From contig NC_064764.1 in the NCBI RefSeq assembly GCF_011397635.1, positions 37,670,777 to 37,734,776 on the forward strand: a stretch of DNA of 64,000 bases, read 5' to 3'. How positions within the stretch are numbered: the first letter of the stretch is position 1; each line of letters begins with the position of its first letter. This document shows positions 1 to 12,229 of the stretch, in pieces. The notes below the pieces were generated by a model that was given only the letters and a program-made list of their open reading frames with translations, searched no databases and was not told where the DNA came from. Both the position numbers and the translations under genes were made by a program. Origin of the DNA: Epinephelus fuscoguttatus. Taxonomy: Eukaryota; Chordata; Actinopteri; Perciformes; Serranidae.

Positions 1-2109
1 AAAATGGACGTAAATCTGGTTAAGATGGTCAGCTCTTTGCTACAAGATGAAAACGCAGACAGACAGAGTGATCAGATTGATGTAGTTACAAACCTGTAAT
101 TTAAGAAACCAGAGGAGAAGACAGAGAGAAATGAAAAAAATATATGCTTTTAATGAAACATTTACAAGAGGAAAAATAGCTTAATATAAATAATTATAAA
201 CACAGAATGAATGTCAGATATGATGCAGATCTTAAAGCCACAGAGTGAAGAAATTGACCTGAAGAATGAATACTACGTCACTTAAAAGATGTTGCTATAA
301 GATGAAGGAAACATGCAAATGTAACATGGTTTACAGAAACACACATTGCCAACATTGCTTTCTCTGACACATGGGCTGCAGTTATTACCACATAAGACAG
401 AAAAGCAGCAACTCCTCACTTGATGAAGCTGAAATCTGCCTCCTGGCCCTGTCAGGCTCATTAAATAATGTGTTATACCTCATTAGAGTGATCCACACAC
501 ATGTAAAAACCTCACAGTGACAACAAGACTCCAGAGAATCACTGGGACAGGCTAAGAAATAGTTCAGCACATCACCTCACAAAACACAGCAACATGTTTT
601 ATACTTATTTGGATTCAATAAAAAAGATAAAACATGTTGGTAAGTTAACTTTGGAGGAGCTGGAAGGTGGATTTTGTTCCCTCTGGACTGAGCCAGACTG
701 GCTGTTTCCCTGTTTCCAGTCTTTATGCTAAGCTAAGCTAACCAGATGAACATGTGACTCTCTGCAAGAGGGCAAATATTTCAAGAAATGTCAAATTATT
801 CTCTTTAAAAATGCAGCAGTGAGTCTGAAAATATGCTGTCTCAAGCTCCGTTTAAATGAATCACAGCGCAGTCAGACACTGACACTAAAACACACTGATG
901 AGTCAGTGGTTAGCACATGATGAGGACGTCACATCAGCAGCAGAGAATGAAAATCGACAATGAACGGTGTTGTAATTATTTCATAAAACGTTTGCTGGAA
1001 GTGAAGAAAAGAGGAAGTTACAGTCAGTGGCCCAATTCAGGAGGAGCACTGAGGTTTAGTGAGCTGAAGCTGCTCCTCCTCCATCACTTTCTTCACATTC
1101 TGCAGACAGACGATTTAAACTGAAGATACACTGTTGTTGAAACGTTATTAATCTGCTGCCACAGATGTTAGATGTGTGAGAGGTGTAGACGCGAAAATCA
1201 GGGCCTGGAAGTGGGCCAGATGGCTCCCAACCTCGTCTTCTACTTCTCCTGCAGATCGTCCTCTGAGTTGAATTAGTACCTTAGGTTCAGCTGGCTAACA
1301 CTTAGAGAAACACTGGAGTCGAGTAGAATCAGGTGCATTTGAGTTTAATGTGTTCACAAGCAACAACACATACAACTCATTGAGTCAGGCTCCGGAGCAC
1401 GACTGAAGTTTCGCTCTCTGCGTTCTCTCTTTTATGCTGGTGAAGATTCGAGAGAATCTCCACCCTTTTCCTTTAATCCTTCCCACCTAAACCCAAACCT
1501 ATTGGTGGCAGATCCTTTTGTTTTTAGCCTTTTCCCATCTGGTCCAAATCTATTGGCAGTAGGCCCCTTGGGCCCTTGCCCAGACATGACCTAGGCCTGG
1601 AAATCCCTAAATTCCCCCACCATTAGATTTGAGCCTGGTTTCACTTTATTTTTTAAAAATATATAAAACTTGGGGACTTTCTCTATACAGTCCCCTGTGT
1701 GTCCATGCAATGTGAGCTTAGAATGTGTGTCATGCAATACAAACATTAAAGAGTATGTGTGTGTTATTATTAAACAATACATGGTGTGGTATATGTGTGC
1801 TCTTCAATGTGAATGCATAACCCTGTGTTATGAATACATAAACTTGTATAACATTGTTTTATCACACATAGATGCATAACAAACAGTTTTATAGAACATA
1901 AAACATGGTTATATGTACTTCACTCTTAATCAACTTATGCAGGTTAACACCTTTACCTGATTAAAGATTAAGTCTTACACTACAGAGGACTCCTCTGTAT
2001 GTCCCAATGCTCCTTCAGGTTTCTTTACAAACAGATGTTATTTAGTCTGAGGGGTTTGTTGTGTCCACGGAGAGCAACAAGCTCAGCTGACCTCCACTCC
2101 TCCCCTCAG
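1..2109. other. AT-rich sequence before the first exon; no gene called
   Basis: About 2.1 kb in which I could not support an exon. It holds small pieces of dispersed fish repeat, for example the 'gctgtttccctgtttccagtc' type near 695-745, which recurs near 9836-9870 and 18070-18125. The stretch 1260-1640 reads like part of an old interspersed element, but I could not assign its class. Since two exons of a plus-strand gene follow, some or all of this is likely intron of that gene. Confidence 0.4.
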
Positions 2110-2482
2110 CAGGTGCAGCCGTGCAGTCACTGCTCCTGGATCAGGGTGATGCAGGTCCGAGGGGATCCAGCAGGCAGGGAGCTGGCAGCCCCGCCCACCC
2201 CTCTGCAGCCCAACACCTCCACCCTGCTGACGGACAAAATCACTGAGGCGTTTCCCTGTAAACCGCCACGCCTCCGCCCCAACAACCCTCTGCTGTCGCT
2301 CCTTCACTCAGGTGAGACTCAATATCATCACATCCAAAACTGAAGATTTCACTTTCATATTAACTCGAACTTGTATTTTGACAGATCAGCGCTTCCTTCC
2401 TCCGCCACCAACTTTCTGCCTCAGTGACTTCCTTCAGAGCCATAATGGCGCCCAGGACAGCTCCCAGTCACCTCCAGTCTGA
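2110..2482 (+). CDS. 3'-terminal two coding exons of an unrecognised gene
   Basis: Two exons, 2110-2311 and 2385-2482, join in frame and end with TGA at 2480-2482. The first has a pyrimidine-rich acceptor ending CAG at 2109, followed at once by a second CAG (a NAGNAG tandem acceptor), and a good donor (GTGAGA) at 2312. The second follows TTTTGACAG. The 99 residues encoded are rich in proline, serine and leucine, include a CSHC motif near the start and a PPPP stretch near the end, and show no membrane segment. Third positions are GC-rich, unlike the flanking DNA, which supports real coding. Upstream exons are probably outside the window or in unreadable intron. I do not recognise the family, and the name is left empty on purpose. 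Confidence 0.6.
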
Positions 2483-3900
2483 CACCAACCAGAGCCACAC
2501 ACTGAGGTCTGCAGCCAGGAGGCTCTGAATATCTACAGGAAGAACTTGTGTTGTAATGTTAACTTTACTCAGAGTTAGGCTTTGCAGAAGTTTGAGGAAA
2601 ATAGTTTAAAAATATTCAGACAAAGCCAAAAATAACTCGTTACCAAGCAGCAATAGATTAGTCATTATACAAACTCAGCATGATCCAGTGCCACAGAACT
2701 TTATTGTAATTTCTTTTCTTTCTTTTTTTTTGTTTTTAAAGATATGTATTGGGGCATTTTGCCTTTAATGAATTTGGGACAACGACGACTTCAAAGTTAT
2801 ATAACTTTGTCTCAAAGGCCTAAATCTAAATCCAGCACATAACCAGAGTTCAGGAGGGAGTAACTGTCTTAGTGGTTGAACGTTGGCTCCTCCACATGGC
2901 AAACAGAGGTAACTGTTTAAAACATCCACCCCAACAACATGTTATTTATTTATTATATGTGTGTGTTTATTTTTGCCTGGCATCACATCTTTATTTCAAA
3001 TGTGTGTTATAATGAATTAAATAAATAAATAAAAGCACCCTTTTAAGGGGTTTTAGGTTGGATAACAGGTATATTTCCAATTACCAAAAATAAAAAGGTA
3101 AACGTATGTTTTTGAAAAATGCATTCATTTTTTGAGTATGTATGTGAGTATATTTGCCTGGCATCACTTTTATTTTAACGTGTTGTCATAAAAAAATATT
3201 ATGGAGTATATAAGTAATCTACATAATTAAATACATTAAATATAATTTAATATAACTATATATACATATATATTACAGTCATGAAAAAGAAGGTTAACAA
3301 ACAAAATATTTTTGTAAAATTTAATCTAAGTCATTGTCTTAACTAATATATGTATGCATGTTTATTTACCTCGCATCACATCATTAATAAATTAATTAAC
3401 TGATTAATGAATAAATAAATAAATAATCTGAGGAGTTAAAGATGGATATTGACTGAGTAATATTGGGGCTATTATGGATTATACAACTATATATTTTATA
3501 TTATATTACTCATTATTATTTTATTATGTATATATACACTTATTTTATGTTACCAATTATTAAAACAAACAAACAAATGGTTTCCTAAAATTTATTATGT
3601 TATTTTCTTGCCTGACATTACTCTTATTTTAACATACGACAATATTGCAATAGATAAATAAAAACTCATTTTAAAGGTGTGGGGTGGACATTGAATATTA
3701 TCGTGTCTTTAATGGATTTCATAAACTACATATTTTATATTTATATTTTTTATTATTCTTTTATTTTACAAACTAATAAAACAAGAAGGTAAAAACACAC
3801 AAAATATTTTTGTAAATTTTGACATATATTATTTTCTTATCTTTTGTGCGTGTATTTGTCTGACATCACTTTTAACGTGTTGTAAAAAATAAATAAATTA
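2483..3900. other. AT-rich intergenic stretch between the unnamed gene and ALG11
   Basis: Long runs of A/T with degenerate TTTAT/AAATA tetranucleotide repeats, for example around 3010-3040 and 3400-3425. AATAAA-type signals occur repeatedly around 3015-3035, so the 3' end of the upstream gene may be here, but none can be preferred. No exon is supported. Confidence 0.5.
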
Positions 3901-3904
3901 CAGT

Positions 3905-4004
3905 CATGTGTTGATGACGTGTAGGTAAACAAACGCTGAGCCAATCACAGAGCGACAGCTCGGTCAGCTGACCGCAGCTTCCGGTGTAGTGTTGTGTTGT
4001 CAAG
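3905..4004 (+). promoter_or_regulatory. Probable ALG11 core promoter
   Basis: The 100 bp before the ALG11 start codon break abruptly from the AT-rich background. They hold TGACGTG (3915-3921), a CCAAT box (3940-3945, GCCAATCACAG), and a CTTCCGGTG ETS-type site just before the ATG. TGACGTG followed by G or A is the core of the ATF6/XBP1 unfolded-protein-response element; here the next base is T. That a secretory-pathway glycosyltransferase gene might respond to ER stress is inference. Confidence 0.5.
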
Positions 4005-6169
4005 ATGGCAGGACACGAACATCATCACCACTTTTCTCTGTGTTTCTGTGATTTAATGAGGTAAAACTTTCTCCTCTCGGTGTCTCGTTGCTTCGCTGAA
4101 CAGATTAAATGTTATCAAACCGGAGAGTTAAAGAAATAAACTCATGAACACGAGCTAACTGCTCAATGCTAACTTTAGCTTCATTAGCAGCAAGGTGGCT
4201 AATCTCAAAGTTACAGTAAACTACAGTCTGGCGGTTAAAGTCCGGTGGTTAACGGCCCCGGTGGTGTCACTCAGCCCGCTCACAGCCCTCTGTGTCCCCC
4301 TCCTTAGGTTGTTGTGGTCCCTGGTGGTCCCCTGCGCCTACCTCAGCCTGCTCCTGACCCTCGTCCTGCTGCTGCTCCTGCTGGGGGTCCGGATGTGGCT
4401 GCAGGGCCGCCGCAAGGCCCGCCGGGCTCGGGACGGTGGACCCGCGGTGGCCTTCTTCCACCCGTACTGCAACGCGGGAGGAGGCGGGGAGCGGGTCCTC
4501 TGGTGCTCCCTGAGGGCCCTCATGCACCGGTACAGTCTATACTGCTATCTGTCAGTGGGGGAAAGTTAATAAGTACATTTACTTAAGTTTTAAGGTACTT
4601 GTACTGTACTTGAGTATTTCCATTTTCTGCTACATGATATCGGTACTTTTGCATAATAACGAGTTTATAAACACTACTAACAGGCAACATCAACAGATCA
4701 AGAGCATATACTGTATAAAATAACAGACGGAGCTACTGTGACGCCACCAATTGGTTTGTGGACTCCTGTTTTGAAGCCTCCATTGATGTATGAAGAGACC
4801 TGGATGCAGTGCTGGAGGCAGGACTCTGTTCATCCCTATGAAAGTTGTATGAAGTTGCCAGTGTCTCATTAACCTGAAAAAGCTTTTCTTAGTATGAAAT
4901 TATCAGAATGATCGGTGCTGCCTCCACAGAAGTGGGCCCATAGAGGCTAGAGGGAAGACGTCCAGTTTAGCTCTGCTAACTTCAGTGGGGATAAAATGGT
5001 TTCATCTTGTGGCTCTTCTAGACTTTCCAAATGTTATCCGACCAAATGACCAAAATCCTGATCAGAACAAGTCAGTTTGCAGAGGCTGTGGTGCTCAAAA
5101 AATTGTATCCACTTATTTACAGATGTCTCTTTCACTGTAAGTCTATGGAAGAAGGTCTTTTTGGGCCCCATAGCATCATGGGATGGGGAGCAGAAATTGC
5201 AGTACCACTGTTTGGCCACTACGAAATCTGGCTTCACAGCCTGGCTCACTTCCTGGGGGCCTGGGGGCCTGGAGTTCGGCATTTCACCCATCACCATTTT
5301 GGTTTTTGGAGCGACCATATTTTAGGAGAAAGGGGTGGATCTGACTCAGACTGTGGTGACGCCTCACAGACAGTCTGTCACTCAAGGGGCTCCACACTTA
5401 ATTATGAGTAACTATAAGCCTTAATAAAACATAAACAGGTGAGTTATATAAAAAACAGCCGTCTACAGTTGTCATGAATGTTGAAATTAGCTACAGAGGC
5501 CAAACTGTTTTTGTACCGGGCTGTAAACATGTTTATTTCTGCTGTAAATTTGAACATGTCAACATTTTACACATACTTACATTAAAAAAATGGTTTCAGG
5601 TTTTGGTCATAATAAAAATTTTGTTCGACCAAATGATAATAGTAATTGTTTAATCCTTTACACCATGATACTGTGATATTTCCTGATACTGTTAGCGTAC
5701 TGTCAAACTCTCACACCGTTGCAACCCCACTGTGGAAATAAGGTCATTTATTCAACAGCAATTAAAAATATTGTCACTTAGCTAACATCAGCTAAGAGGT
5801 AACAGAAACAGTAGAAATCACACAATAACCAACTGAGGCTTAAATCTAATGAATGACTGAAACTGATTCATGTTTTTCTTCCTCTCCTCAGTTACCCCGG
5901 CATCTCCTTCGTGGTTTACACGGGCGACCAGGGAGTGACCGGTGAGCAGATTCTGGAGGGAGCCCGACAGCGTTTCAACATCACGCTGCCTCGATCAGTC
6001 ACCTTCGTCTTCCTGCGTCACCGCTCGCTGGTGGAGGCCAGCTCCTACCCTCACTTCACCCTGCTGGGACAGAGTGGCGGCTCCATGTTCCTCGGTGAGT
6101 CCGAGCCACAACATGTGACTTATAGTAAATTCTGACATGGATGGAGGTCGTGCGCTCAGTTACAGTTAC

Positions 6170-6213
<44 letters not shown>

Positions 6214-7325
6214 GTAGGCTGGGAGGCATTGACGGCCTTCGTTCCCGACCTGTACGTGGACTCGATGGGCTACGCCTTCACTCTGCCTATCTTCCGCTAC
6301 CTGGGAGGCTGTAAGGTGGCGAGCTACGTTCACTATCCCACCGTCAGCACCGACATGCTGTCTGTGGTCAGAGAGAGGAACCCCAGGTAACGCTGCACAA
6401 GAAAACCTGTCATTTAAAACACTGTGGGCGGGACTTAGTGATGATTGATCTTAAGAAATGGGGTTGTATGACGTGCTTATCCATAGACAGTATATTACCT
6501 ACAGTAGATGTTAGTCGGCATGTCCCTCAGAGGCTTCTGTAGTTATATTTGGGAAGAAAGAAGCATTTTAGTTTGAGTGTAAATCTGAAACTGAGAGAAA
6601 ATAGTTTTAGTTTAGCAGGTTCAGTTTGGACGTTCGCTTATAAAACACACACCAACCTTCTGTCTTCGTCCTGTTTGATTCCAGATTCAACAACGCTGAC
6701 TTCATCTCCAGAAACCCGGTGCTGAGCGCAGTGAAGGTGGTGTACTACTGCTGCTTCGCCCTGCTCTACGGCCTGGCCGGCTCCTGCAGCGACGTCATCA
6801 TGGTGAACTCCACCTGGACGCTGGGTCACATCCTGGCTCTGTGGCGCTCGCCGAGCCGCACCAGCATCGTCTACCCGCCCTGCGACGTCAGGGCCTTCCT
6901 GGACATCCCGCTGGACGAGGAGGAGGATGAAGAGGAGGTGGAGGAGGAAGGCTGGGAGGAGCTCGGACGGGAGGAAGAGGAGGGAAGGGACAGGAAGTGC
7001 CACTCCATCGTGTCGGTGGGTCAGTTCCGGCCGGAGAAGGACCATCGGCTGCAGATCAGGGCGTTTCACAAATTGCTGGGCAGGAAGGAGGGCGGGCCCG
7101 GGGGGCGGGAGTCTCTGCGCCTGGTGCTGATTGGTGGATGCAGGAACCAGGAGGATGAGGAGCGGGTGCTGATGCTGCGGGGTCTGTGTCAGGAGCTGGG
7201 TGTGACCGACCGCGTCGACTTCAAACTCAACGTGCCCTTTGAGGAGCTGAAGAGAGAGCTGGTGGACGCCACCATCGGTCTGCACACCATGTGGAACGAA
7301 CACTTCGGTATCGGTGAGGAAAACA

Positions 7326-7357
<32 letters not shown>

Positions 7358-7789
7358 ATTGGCCTGTAACTAAATGCTTCCATTCACATGATAGGTATCA
7401 AATGAAGTTTTCTGTCAGTATCAGTGTAAGGGCACTGGTGTCGTTACTTTTAAAATGATACTCAGCTGTTGATGCGTCAGGAGTTAAATTCCTCTCTGTG
7501 TCCAGGTGTGGTGGAGTGTATGGCTGCAGGCACCATCGTTCTCGCTCATAAGTCTGGAGGTCCGAAGCTGGACATCGTGGTGCCATACGAAGGCGGACAG
7601 ACGGGCTTCCTGGCCGACAGCGAGGACAGCTACGCCGCTTCCATGGAAACCATCCTGGCGCTGTCTCCGTCGGCCAGACTGGAGATCCGACGTAACGCCC
7701 GGCGCTCTGTGGAGCGATTCTCCGACCAGGAGTTTGAGGCTTGTTTCCTCGCTGCCATGGAGTCTCTGATGGGTAAACTGGAGCGATGA
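4005..7789 (+). CDS. alg11: ALG11, GDP-Man:Man3GlcNAc2-PP-dolichol alpha-1,2-mannosyltransferase (six exons)
   Basis: Exons: 4005-4060, 4308-4529, 5892-6094, 6218-6386, 6685-7313, 7506-7789 (stop 7787-7789). All junctions are GT-AG and phases agree, giving 520 residues (human about 492). The enzyme adds the fourth and fifth mannoses, both alpha-1,2, to the dolichol-linked N-glycan precursor on the cytosolic face of the ER. Visible features: one N-terminal membrane segment (about residues 20-47, leucine-rich), the glycine loop [15 protein letters not shown] (70-84), [47 protein letters not shown], and the GT4-family E-x7-E motif (E422 and E430, in NEHFGIGVVE). The start is the ATG at 4005 in a short first exon; the frame has no ATG in exon 2 before residue 48. 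Odd: an acidic Glu-rich insertion at residues about 294-318. It is tail-to-tail with NEK5. Confidence 0.95.
4595..5450. repeat. Dispersed teleost repeats in ALG11 intron 2
   Basis: The 1.36-kb second intron is mostly repeat. 4595-4670 has the 'tacttgagtatttccattttctgctac' signature, and a related 'tacttttacttaag' phrase occurs near 35890-35915. 4740-5420 resembles a perciform interspersed element with phrases such as 'tggagttcggcatttcacc' and 'ttttggagcgaccatatttt'. A 126-codon open frame here (5031-5411) has no recognisable domain and is taken as chance. Confidence 0.5.
6172..6212. repeat. (TG)n microsatellite abutting the ALG11 exon 4 acceptor
   Basis: About 20 TG units end 5 bp before the acceptor (TTGTAG at 6212-6217). 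In this 123-bp intron there is no ordinary polypyrimidine tract between the repeat and the exon, so the UG repeat takes its place. Confidence 0.95.
7326..7352. repeat. (CA)n microsatellite just after the ALG11 exon 5 donor
   Basis: About 13 CA units begin 13 bp after the donor at 7314, inside a 192-bp intron. In gene sense the repeat is CA, the opposite of the TG repeat before the exon 4 acceptor. Confidence 0.95.
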
Positions 7790-10700
7790 AGAGGAGCAGA
7801 CGAGGCCCAGCGTCCACCAGGGACCAGGACTTTAATTAAATGCATTCTCGAGCACAGATTTTTGTACTGAAGCAGCGAGGTCATGAAGTGTGACACACAA
7901 CAGAGAAAGAAGGTGATGTTATAAAGAGGAGTCCCGCGTGGACGCCCACAGATAAAATGTTCTTCATATCTGCTGTGATCAATCAGCAAACACAGAATAC
8001 ATTTCCAGTGACTCTGCATGTGTCAAACTCACAACGACTGTTCACCAAACAAACAGAAACATGGAGGAGCAGCAGAGACGGAGGCTCCTCTGCTCACACA
8101 CAGCTCACAGGGCTGATTGTCTGTCAGGTGTAAACGGGGTGAGTTTCTGTTGCAGCTCCAGAGACTCAGAGAAGCAGATCCTGAACTTTAAATGTAAAAC
8201 ATAAACGTTACATGTGTTCACCATGAAACTGTCTTTGTTAATGTGTTGAAGTGACTTCAGCCAAAAGCTTAGAAGAGATCTCAAGCTTCAGGAAACTTTG
8301 TGTTAAATCACATTGTTCACCAGTGGGATGTGACATTTCCGAGTTGAAGTACTTTGAGATTTGAGGAGTTGGTTTTCTTAGCTGGATGAGAATATCGTCA
8401 TTGCCTTTATATCTCTGTTATGCTTGGTACAGGAGCTGTTGAGCTTAGCTTAGCACAAAGGCTGTGAGCAGAGGGAAACTGTCAGCCTGCAAACAAAGAG
8501 AAAAAGTTCATCTTCAATCTATCTGTGCTGAAGCACGTGGGGAGAGCAGATGGAGCCACTGGTCTGTGTGGGTTCATGAGAGGAAACATATATTAATATA
8601 TACACAGTGTATTAACATGTTTCTCCTCCATTGATGTAAGTTGTGATGATTGGTCTTTGTGGTATTTGTCCCTCCTCTACTATGATTGGACGGCTGGGTC
8701 ACTAGAAAAAACGCCACCAAAGACGCAGCACTCAAAGCCTTGTTGCCCCGCTGGTGTTTGTAGTAGATTTCTAAATTCGTGTTGCTGCCATTGCAGAGAA
8801 TTAGGTCCCGTTTATACGACAACGATTTCAACTGAAAACGGTAAACTTAAGTTGCGTTGTGGCCAATTGTTTACATGACAACGGCGTTTTGGGTGCCTGA
8901 AAACACAACGTTTTGAAAACGGGTTCCAAAGTGCTTTTTTTTTTTTTTTTTTTTGGAAACGGCACTGTCTCCGTTGTCATGTAAACTTGCAATACGCAGT
9001 TCCTCTGAAAACAGAGGCGTTTCGCTTCCAGTCACTAGGCATGCGCGAGAAAGTCGAGCATCACAGCAATGATGGCGGACTCCGGAGCTCTGTTTGTGCT
9101 GCTCACCCTGTTGAATTTATCAACACTTCCCCATCATAGTGTAGATATACTGTGGCAACCCCACCTCGTCGTCCGTCCAGACAAACGTTTGTGTGGTTGC
9201 CATTTTGTTTGTTTATACAGCGCGGCTCTGTAGAAGGAAGCGTAAGCGTCACATCACCAACTACTGGCCTGGCATGTATACTGCAGTGCGTTTGGTCATT
9301 TTTGCGAATCCGTGTGCACGGCGATTGTTATCAAAACGTTGTCGTCTAAACTCGGAACTTTTTTCAAAACAAAAATGAGAAACGATTCTGTTTTCAGTGG
9401 ATCGTTTTCGTGTAAACATGGCCTGAACAAAATGCACTGGCCTCAAGAAAAATGCTTTGGCGGACATGGCCCCTAATCATTTTGTTTACAGGTACAAAAG
9501 TGAGCACAGTCAGCAACTTAACTTCACTTTGTCTTCATAGGTTTCTGTTCAAATGTAGCAAAGAATTTTACCCAAATTTCCTGAAAATCTGGAAAATAAA
9601 ACACAAACAAATGCTTTTTTCTAAAAGAAAAAGAGGTGATTGAAAAAGCTCCGGTCAAAACACAAACATAGGAAAACCACGTGGATGAAAACCTGATGGA
9701 AACATGAGATTTCTGTTTGTTTTGTTTCCACCCTCCACTAGAAGCTTCTCTAGCTCTACATGTGTTTAAATACTTAAGATACAACATGTAAATGTAATGT
9801 AAATCAGACCGCTCTTGGTTATGCTCGGCTATCAGTTTCCCCCTGCTTCCAGTCTTTGTGCTAAGCTAACTCATGTTGGACATATCTGGAAATGAATCTT
9901 CTCATCAGACTATAAAGCATATTCACTTCCCAAATGTTCTTGTAAGGTGTTTAATTAAATTGAGAGTTACATTCCAAATATCTTTTTGTTTGACACCACT
10001 GACGTGTGAAGTTATTCAGATTTTAATTATAGTTATTTATGAAGATGGTAGTATTCTTAATGATTCCTAAATAGATGTGAAAGGGTTTGTGATGTTAGTT
10101 TTCCTGACAGAGTCACTGAAATGAAGATGTTTTTTTATGCACTTTGAAGAAGCACTTAAGTGTGTTTGGGTTTAAGGTGACGGCCAAATCAATCTTTATT
10201 TAAATGTAGTTTCACTTCCTGCATTCCTGTTAGTAACGAGGTCGAGGCACAGAGATGTGAAAGTGTGTGAAATATTAAGGAATCTTTATTTTGAAAGAGA
10301 CATTGTTACTGTTTAAGGTTGTTTATGTAGAAGTAAGATTCAAATACTGCAATAAATACAATCATCAACACGTCATATTAACTGTCTGTTATGTGTGTGA
10401 AACAGAGTTAAAGCACAGAAAGGTACAAACATTACTGCTGCTTGTTAAACAATATCTTCCATATAACTGCTCTGTGCCAGAGTGAAGCATTAAAATCAGA
10501 AGTCACGCTGAAGCTGATGTTAAAGGAGACGTCTGCTGATTTTCAGCTTTTTCCAAATGTCACAAAATCCCATAAAAAGATTCAATCCTACATAAACCGT
10601 CCTGCTGCCACAGATACTCACTAGAGCACCAAATGTGGATTAATCCGCCGCTGAAAATAGTCCCCTACACAGTCACTGATTCCTCCTGTTTGTTAAATTA

Positions 10701-12229
10701 AAAACTACAGTGAGCAGCTGTGAGGACGTTACTGATGAAACTGTTGCTGTGTCTCAAATCAGATACCTCCGTTAGAACACTGTGTTCACTGTGTAGTTAC
10801 TTGTGTAGTGCTTGAATTTTGACAGGTTAGTGTTGTCTCAGATCAAACATGGCTGTTGACAGCTTTCCTTCTGCTCAGTGAACTGCAGCCAGGCTGAGCA
10901 TCATCACCCGAATGACTATCTCTCGTCAATGTTCGAGTGAATGTATGATTGCTGTATCTGCCTGTTTGCTCCTTTGTCTTCTGCATTTATTTACTCATTG
11001 TATTAAAAATAAAGGTGTTTTCACAGCACGTTTCTATATATATGGATGTCGGTGGCTGATAATAACTGTCAGTGACAGCTGCTGCATTTTATAAATATTT
11101 ACAATTCATCAAGCATCTGACCACAAATCTGACATTACAATCCTCTATAGCAATGGTTTCCAACTGGTCCAGAATTGCCCTGAGTCATTAGTTCAAGGTC
11201 CATACAGTTTAATATATTCAGCGTCATGCTGGCGTTTGGCCATGTCGTCGAGTTAGCTGCCCGTTAGTCACTCACTCTACATCAGGAAACAGCACTTCAG
11301 AATAAAATCTCTGTGCCGGATATTCACTGTACTTCAAAATAAAGTGTTTTTTTACAAACCTGACACATTTGTGAGTCCATTCAGGATGGACCCGTATAAT
11401 TTAAGATGCATAAACACCAAAAATAACTTACTCTTTAAGCTAGTATATCTTACCCTTCACGCCTGATGACAAAATGTGATGCTGTTAGCTCGCTAGCAGA
11501 CTAACGTCATTTCACAAGTTTGAAATGTGTTTGTGGTCCCGCCCCTTCTGTTACGTAGGCAACATGGCGACCATTAAAGATTAACAGTGTGCAACATAAC
11601 ACAACTCAATTTTCTGACTGTCATGAGTGCATCATCCAGGTACTCTTAGGTCTCTGCTTTTCACCATACTTCTCAGTGTGAACGCACTCACACACTCAAA
11701 GTAGCAAGTTTGAGTACAGAAGTTTCTGACTTGAGACAGAGCACATGTGATCATCGATTGAGAGAAGACGAACTAAAATATTTGTTGATTTTGTTCTTTT
11801 CATTGCATTTATAGACAATAAAAAAATGTAAAATAACACCAGACTTATCTGTTAAAATAAAGATCAACAGACAGTTAAACTAAAGACTGGACACTCAGAC
11901 ACAAACAGTTTTCTATCTAATGGTGTGAAGCAGAGCAGAGCGCCTGAAACATGAAAACACATCAGTGCAAACAGACTTCAATGGAAGATGAACAAAAGAA
12001 AAGGTAATTAAACCTTCTGGACATTTCTGAGCAGCATTTTCCAGCTGTCTTGTATCTGTTCAGCTCTGGAAATCCAAACTACTGTTTCTTCTAAACTTTG
12101 GCTAAATGAAACATTTCCCATGAAGGAGGGCTCTTCTAATATACTCCAACATATTGTTTTGGGTAAACTATTCTGTTAAATGGACTCCAGTCACTGTCTC
12201 AGAATAAAGGATTCAATGTTTGTGATCAC
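7790..12229. other. Intergenic gap between convergent ALG11 and NEK5
   Basis: Holds the 3' untranslated regions of both genes and repeats. An ATTAAA at 7835-7840 is a possible ALG11 poly(A) signal, but weak. 8430-8480 and 9836-9870 carry the 'ctaagctaagctaa' dispersed repeat in opposite orientations. 8804-9423 is a short inverted-repeat element listed separately. 8648-8700 shares a phrase ('ggtctttgtggtatttgtcc') with 54850-54903, so it is dispersed. Open frames here are short and without recognisable domains; no gene is called. Confidence 0.6.
8804..9423. mobile_element. Non-autonomous inverted-repeat DNA transposon (about 620 bp)
   Basis: The left end GGTCCCGTTTATACGACAAC and the right end, read on the other strand, GGCCATGTTTACACGAAAAC are imperfect inverted repeats. 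Flanks are TTA on the left and TGA on the right, which fits a decayed 3-bp duplication of the Harbinger TWA type; a hAT origin is not excluded. Inside are a T-run of about 22 bases and no transposase frame. It is a MITE-like relic. Confidence 0.6.

Noticed and set aside
4195..4307. ALG11 beginning at GTG 4195 in the exon 2 frame
   Set aside because: Not an ATG, and upstream in frame there is only a stop at 4156. A spliced first exon with ATG at 4005 gives a better N-terminus.
5031..5411. 126-codon plus-strand frame in ALG11 intron 2
   Set aside because: Falls in a dispersed repeat between two ALG11 exons that splice in phase; no domain is recognisable.
6638..7357. 239-codon minus-strand open frame
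   Set aside because: Lies exactly opposite ALG11 exon 5; its composition follows from the GC-rich third positions of the real gene, and ALG11 motifs are on the plus strand.
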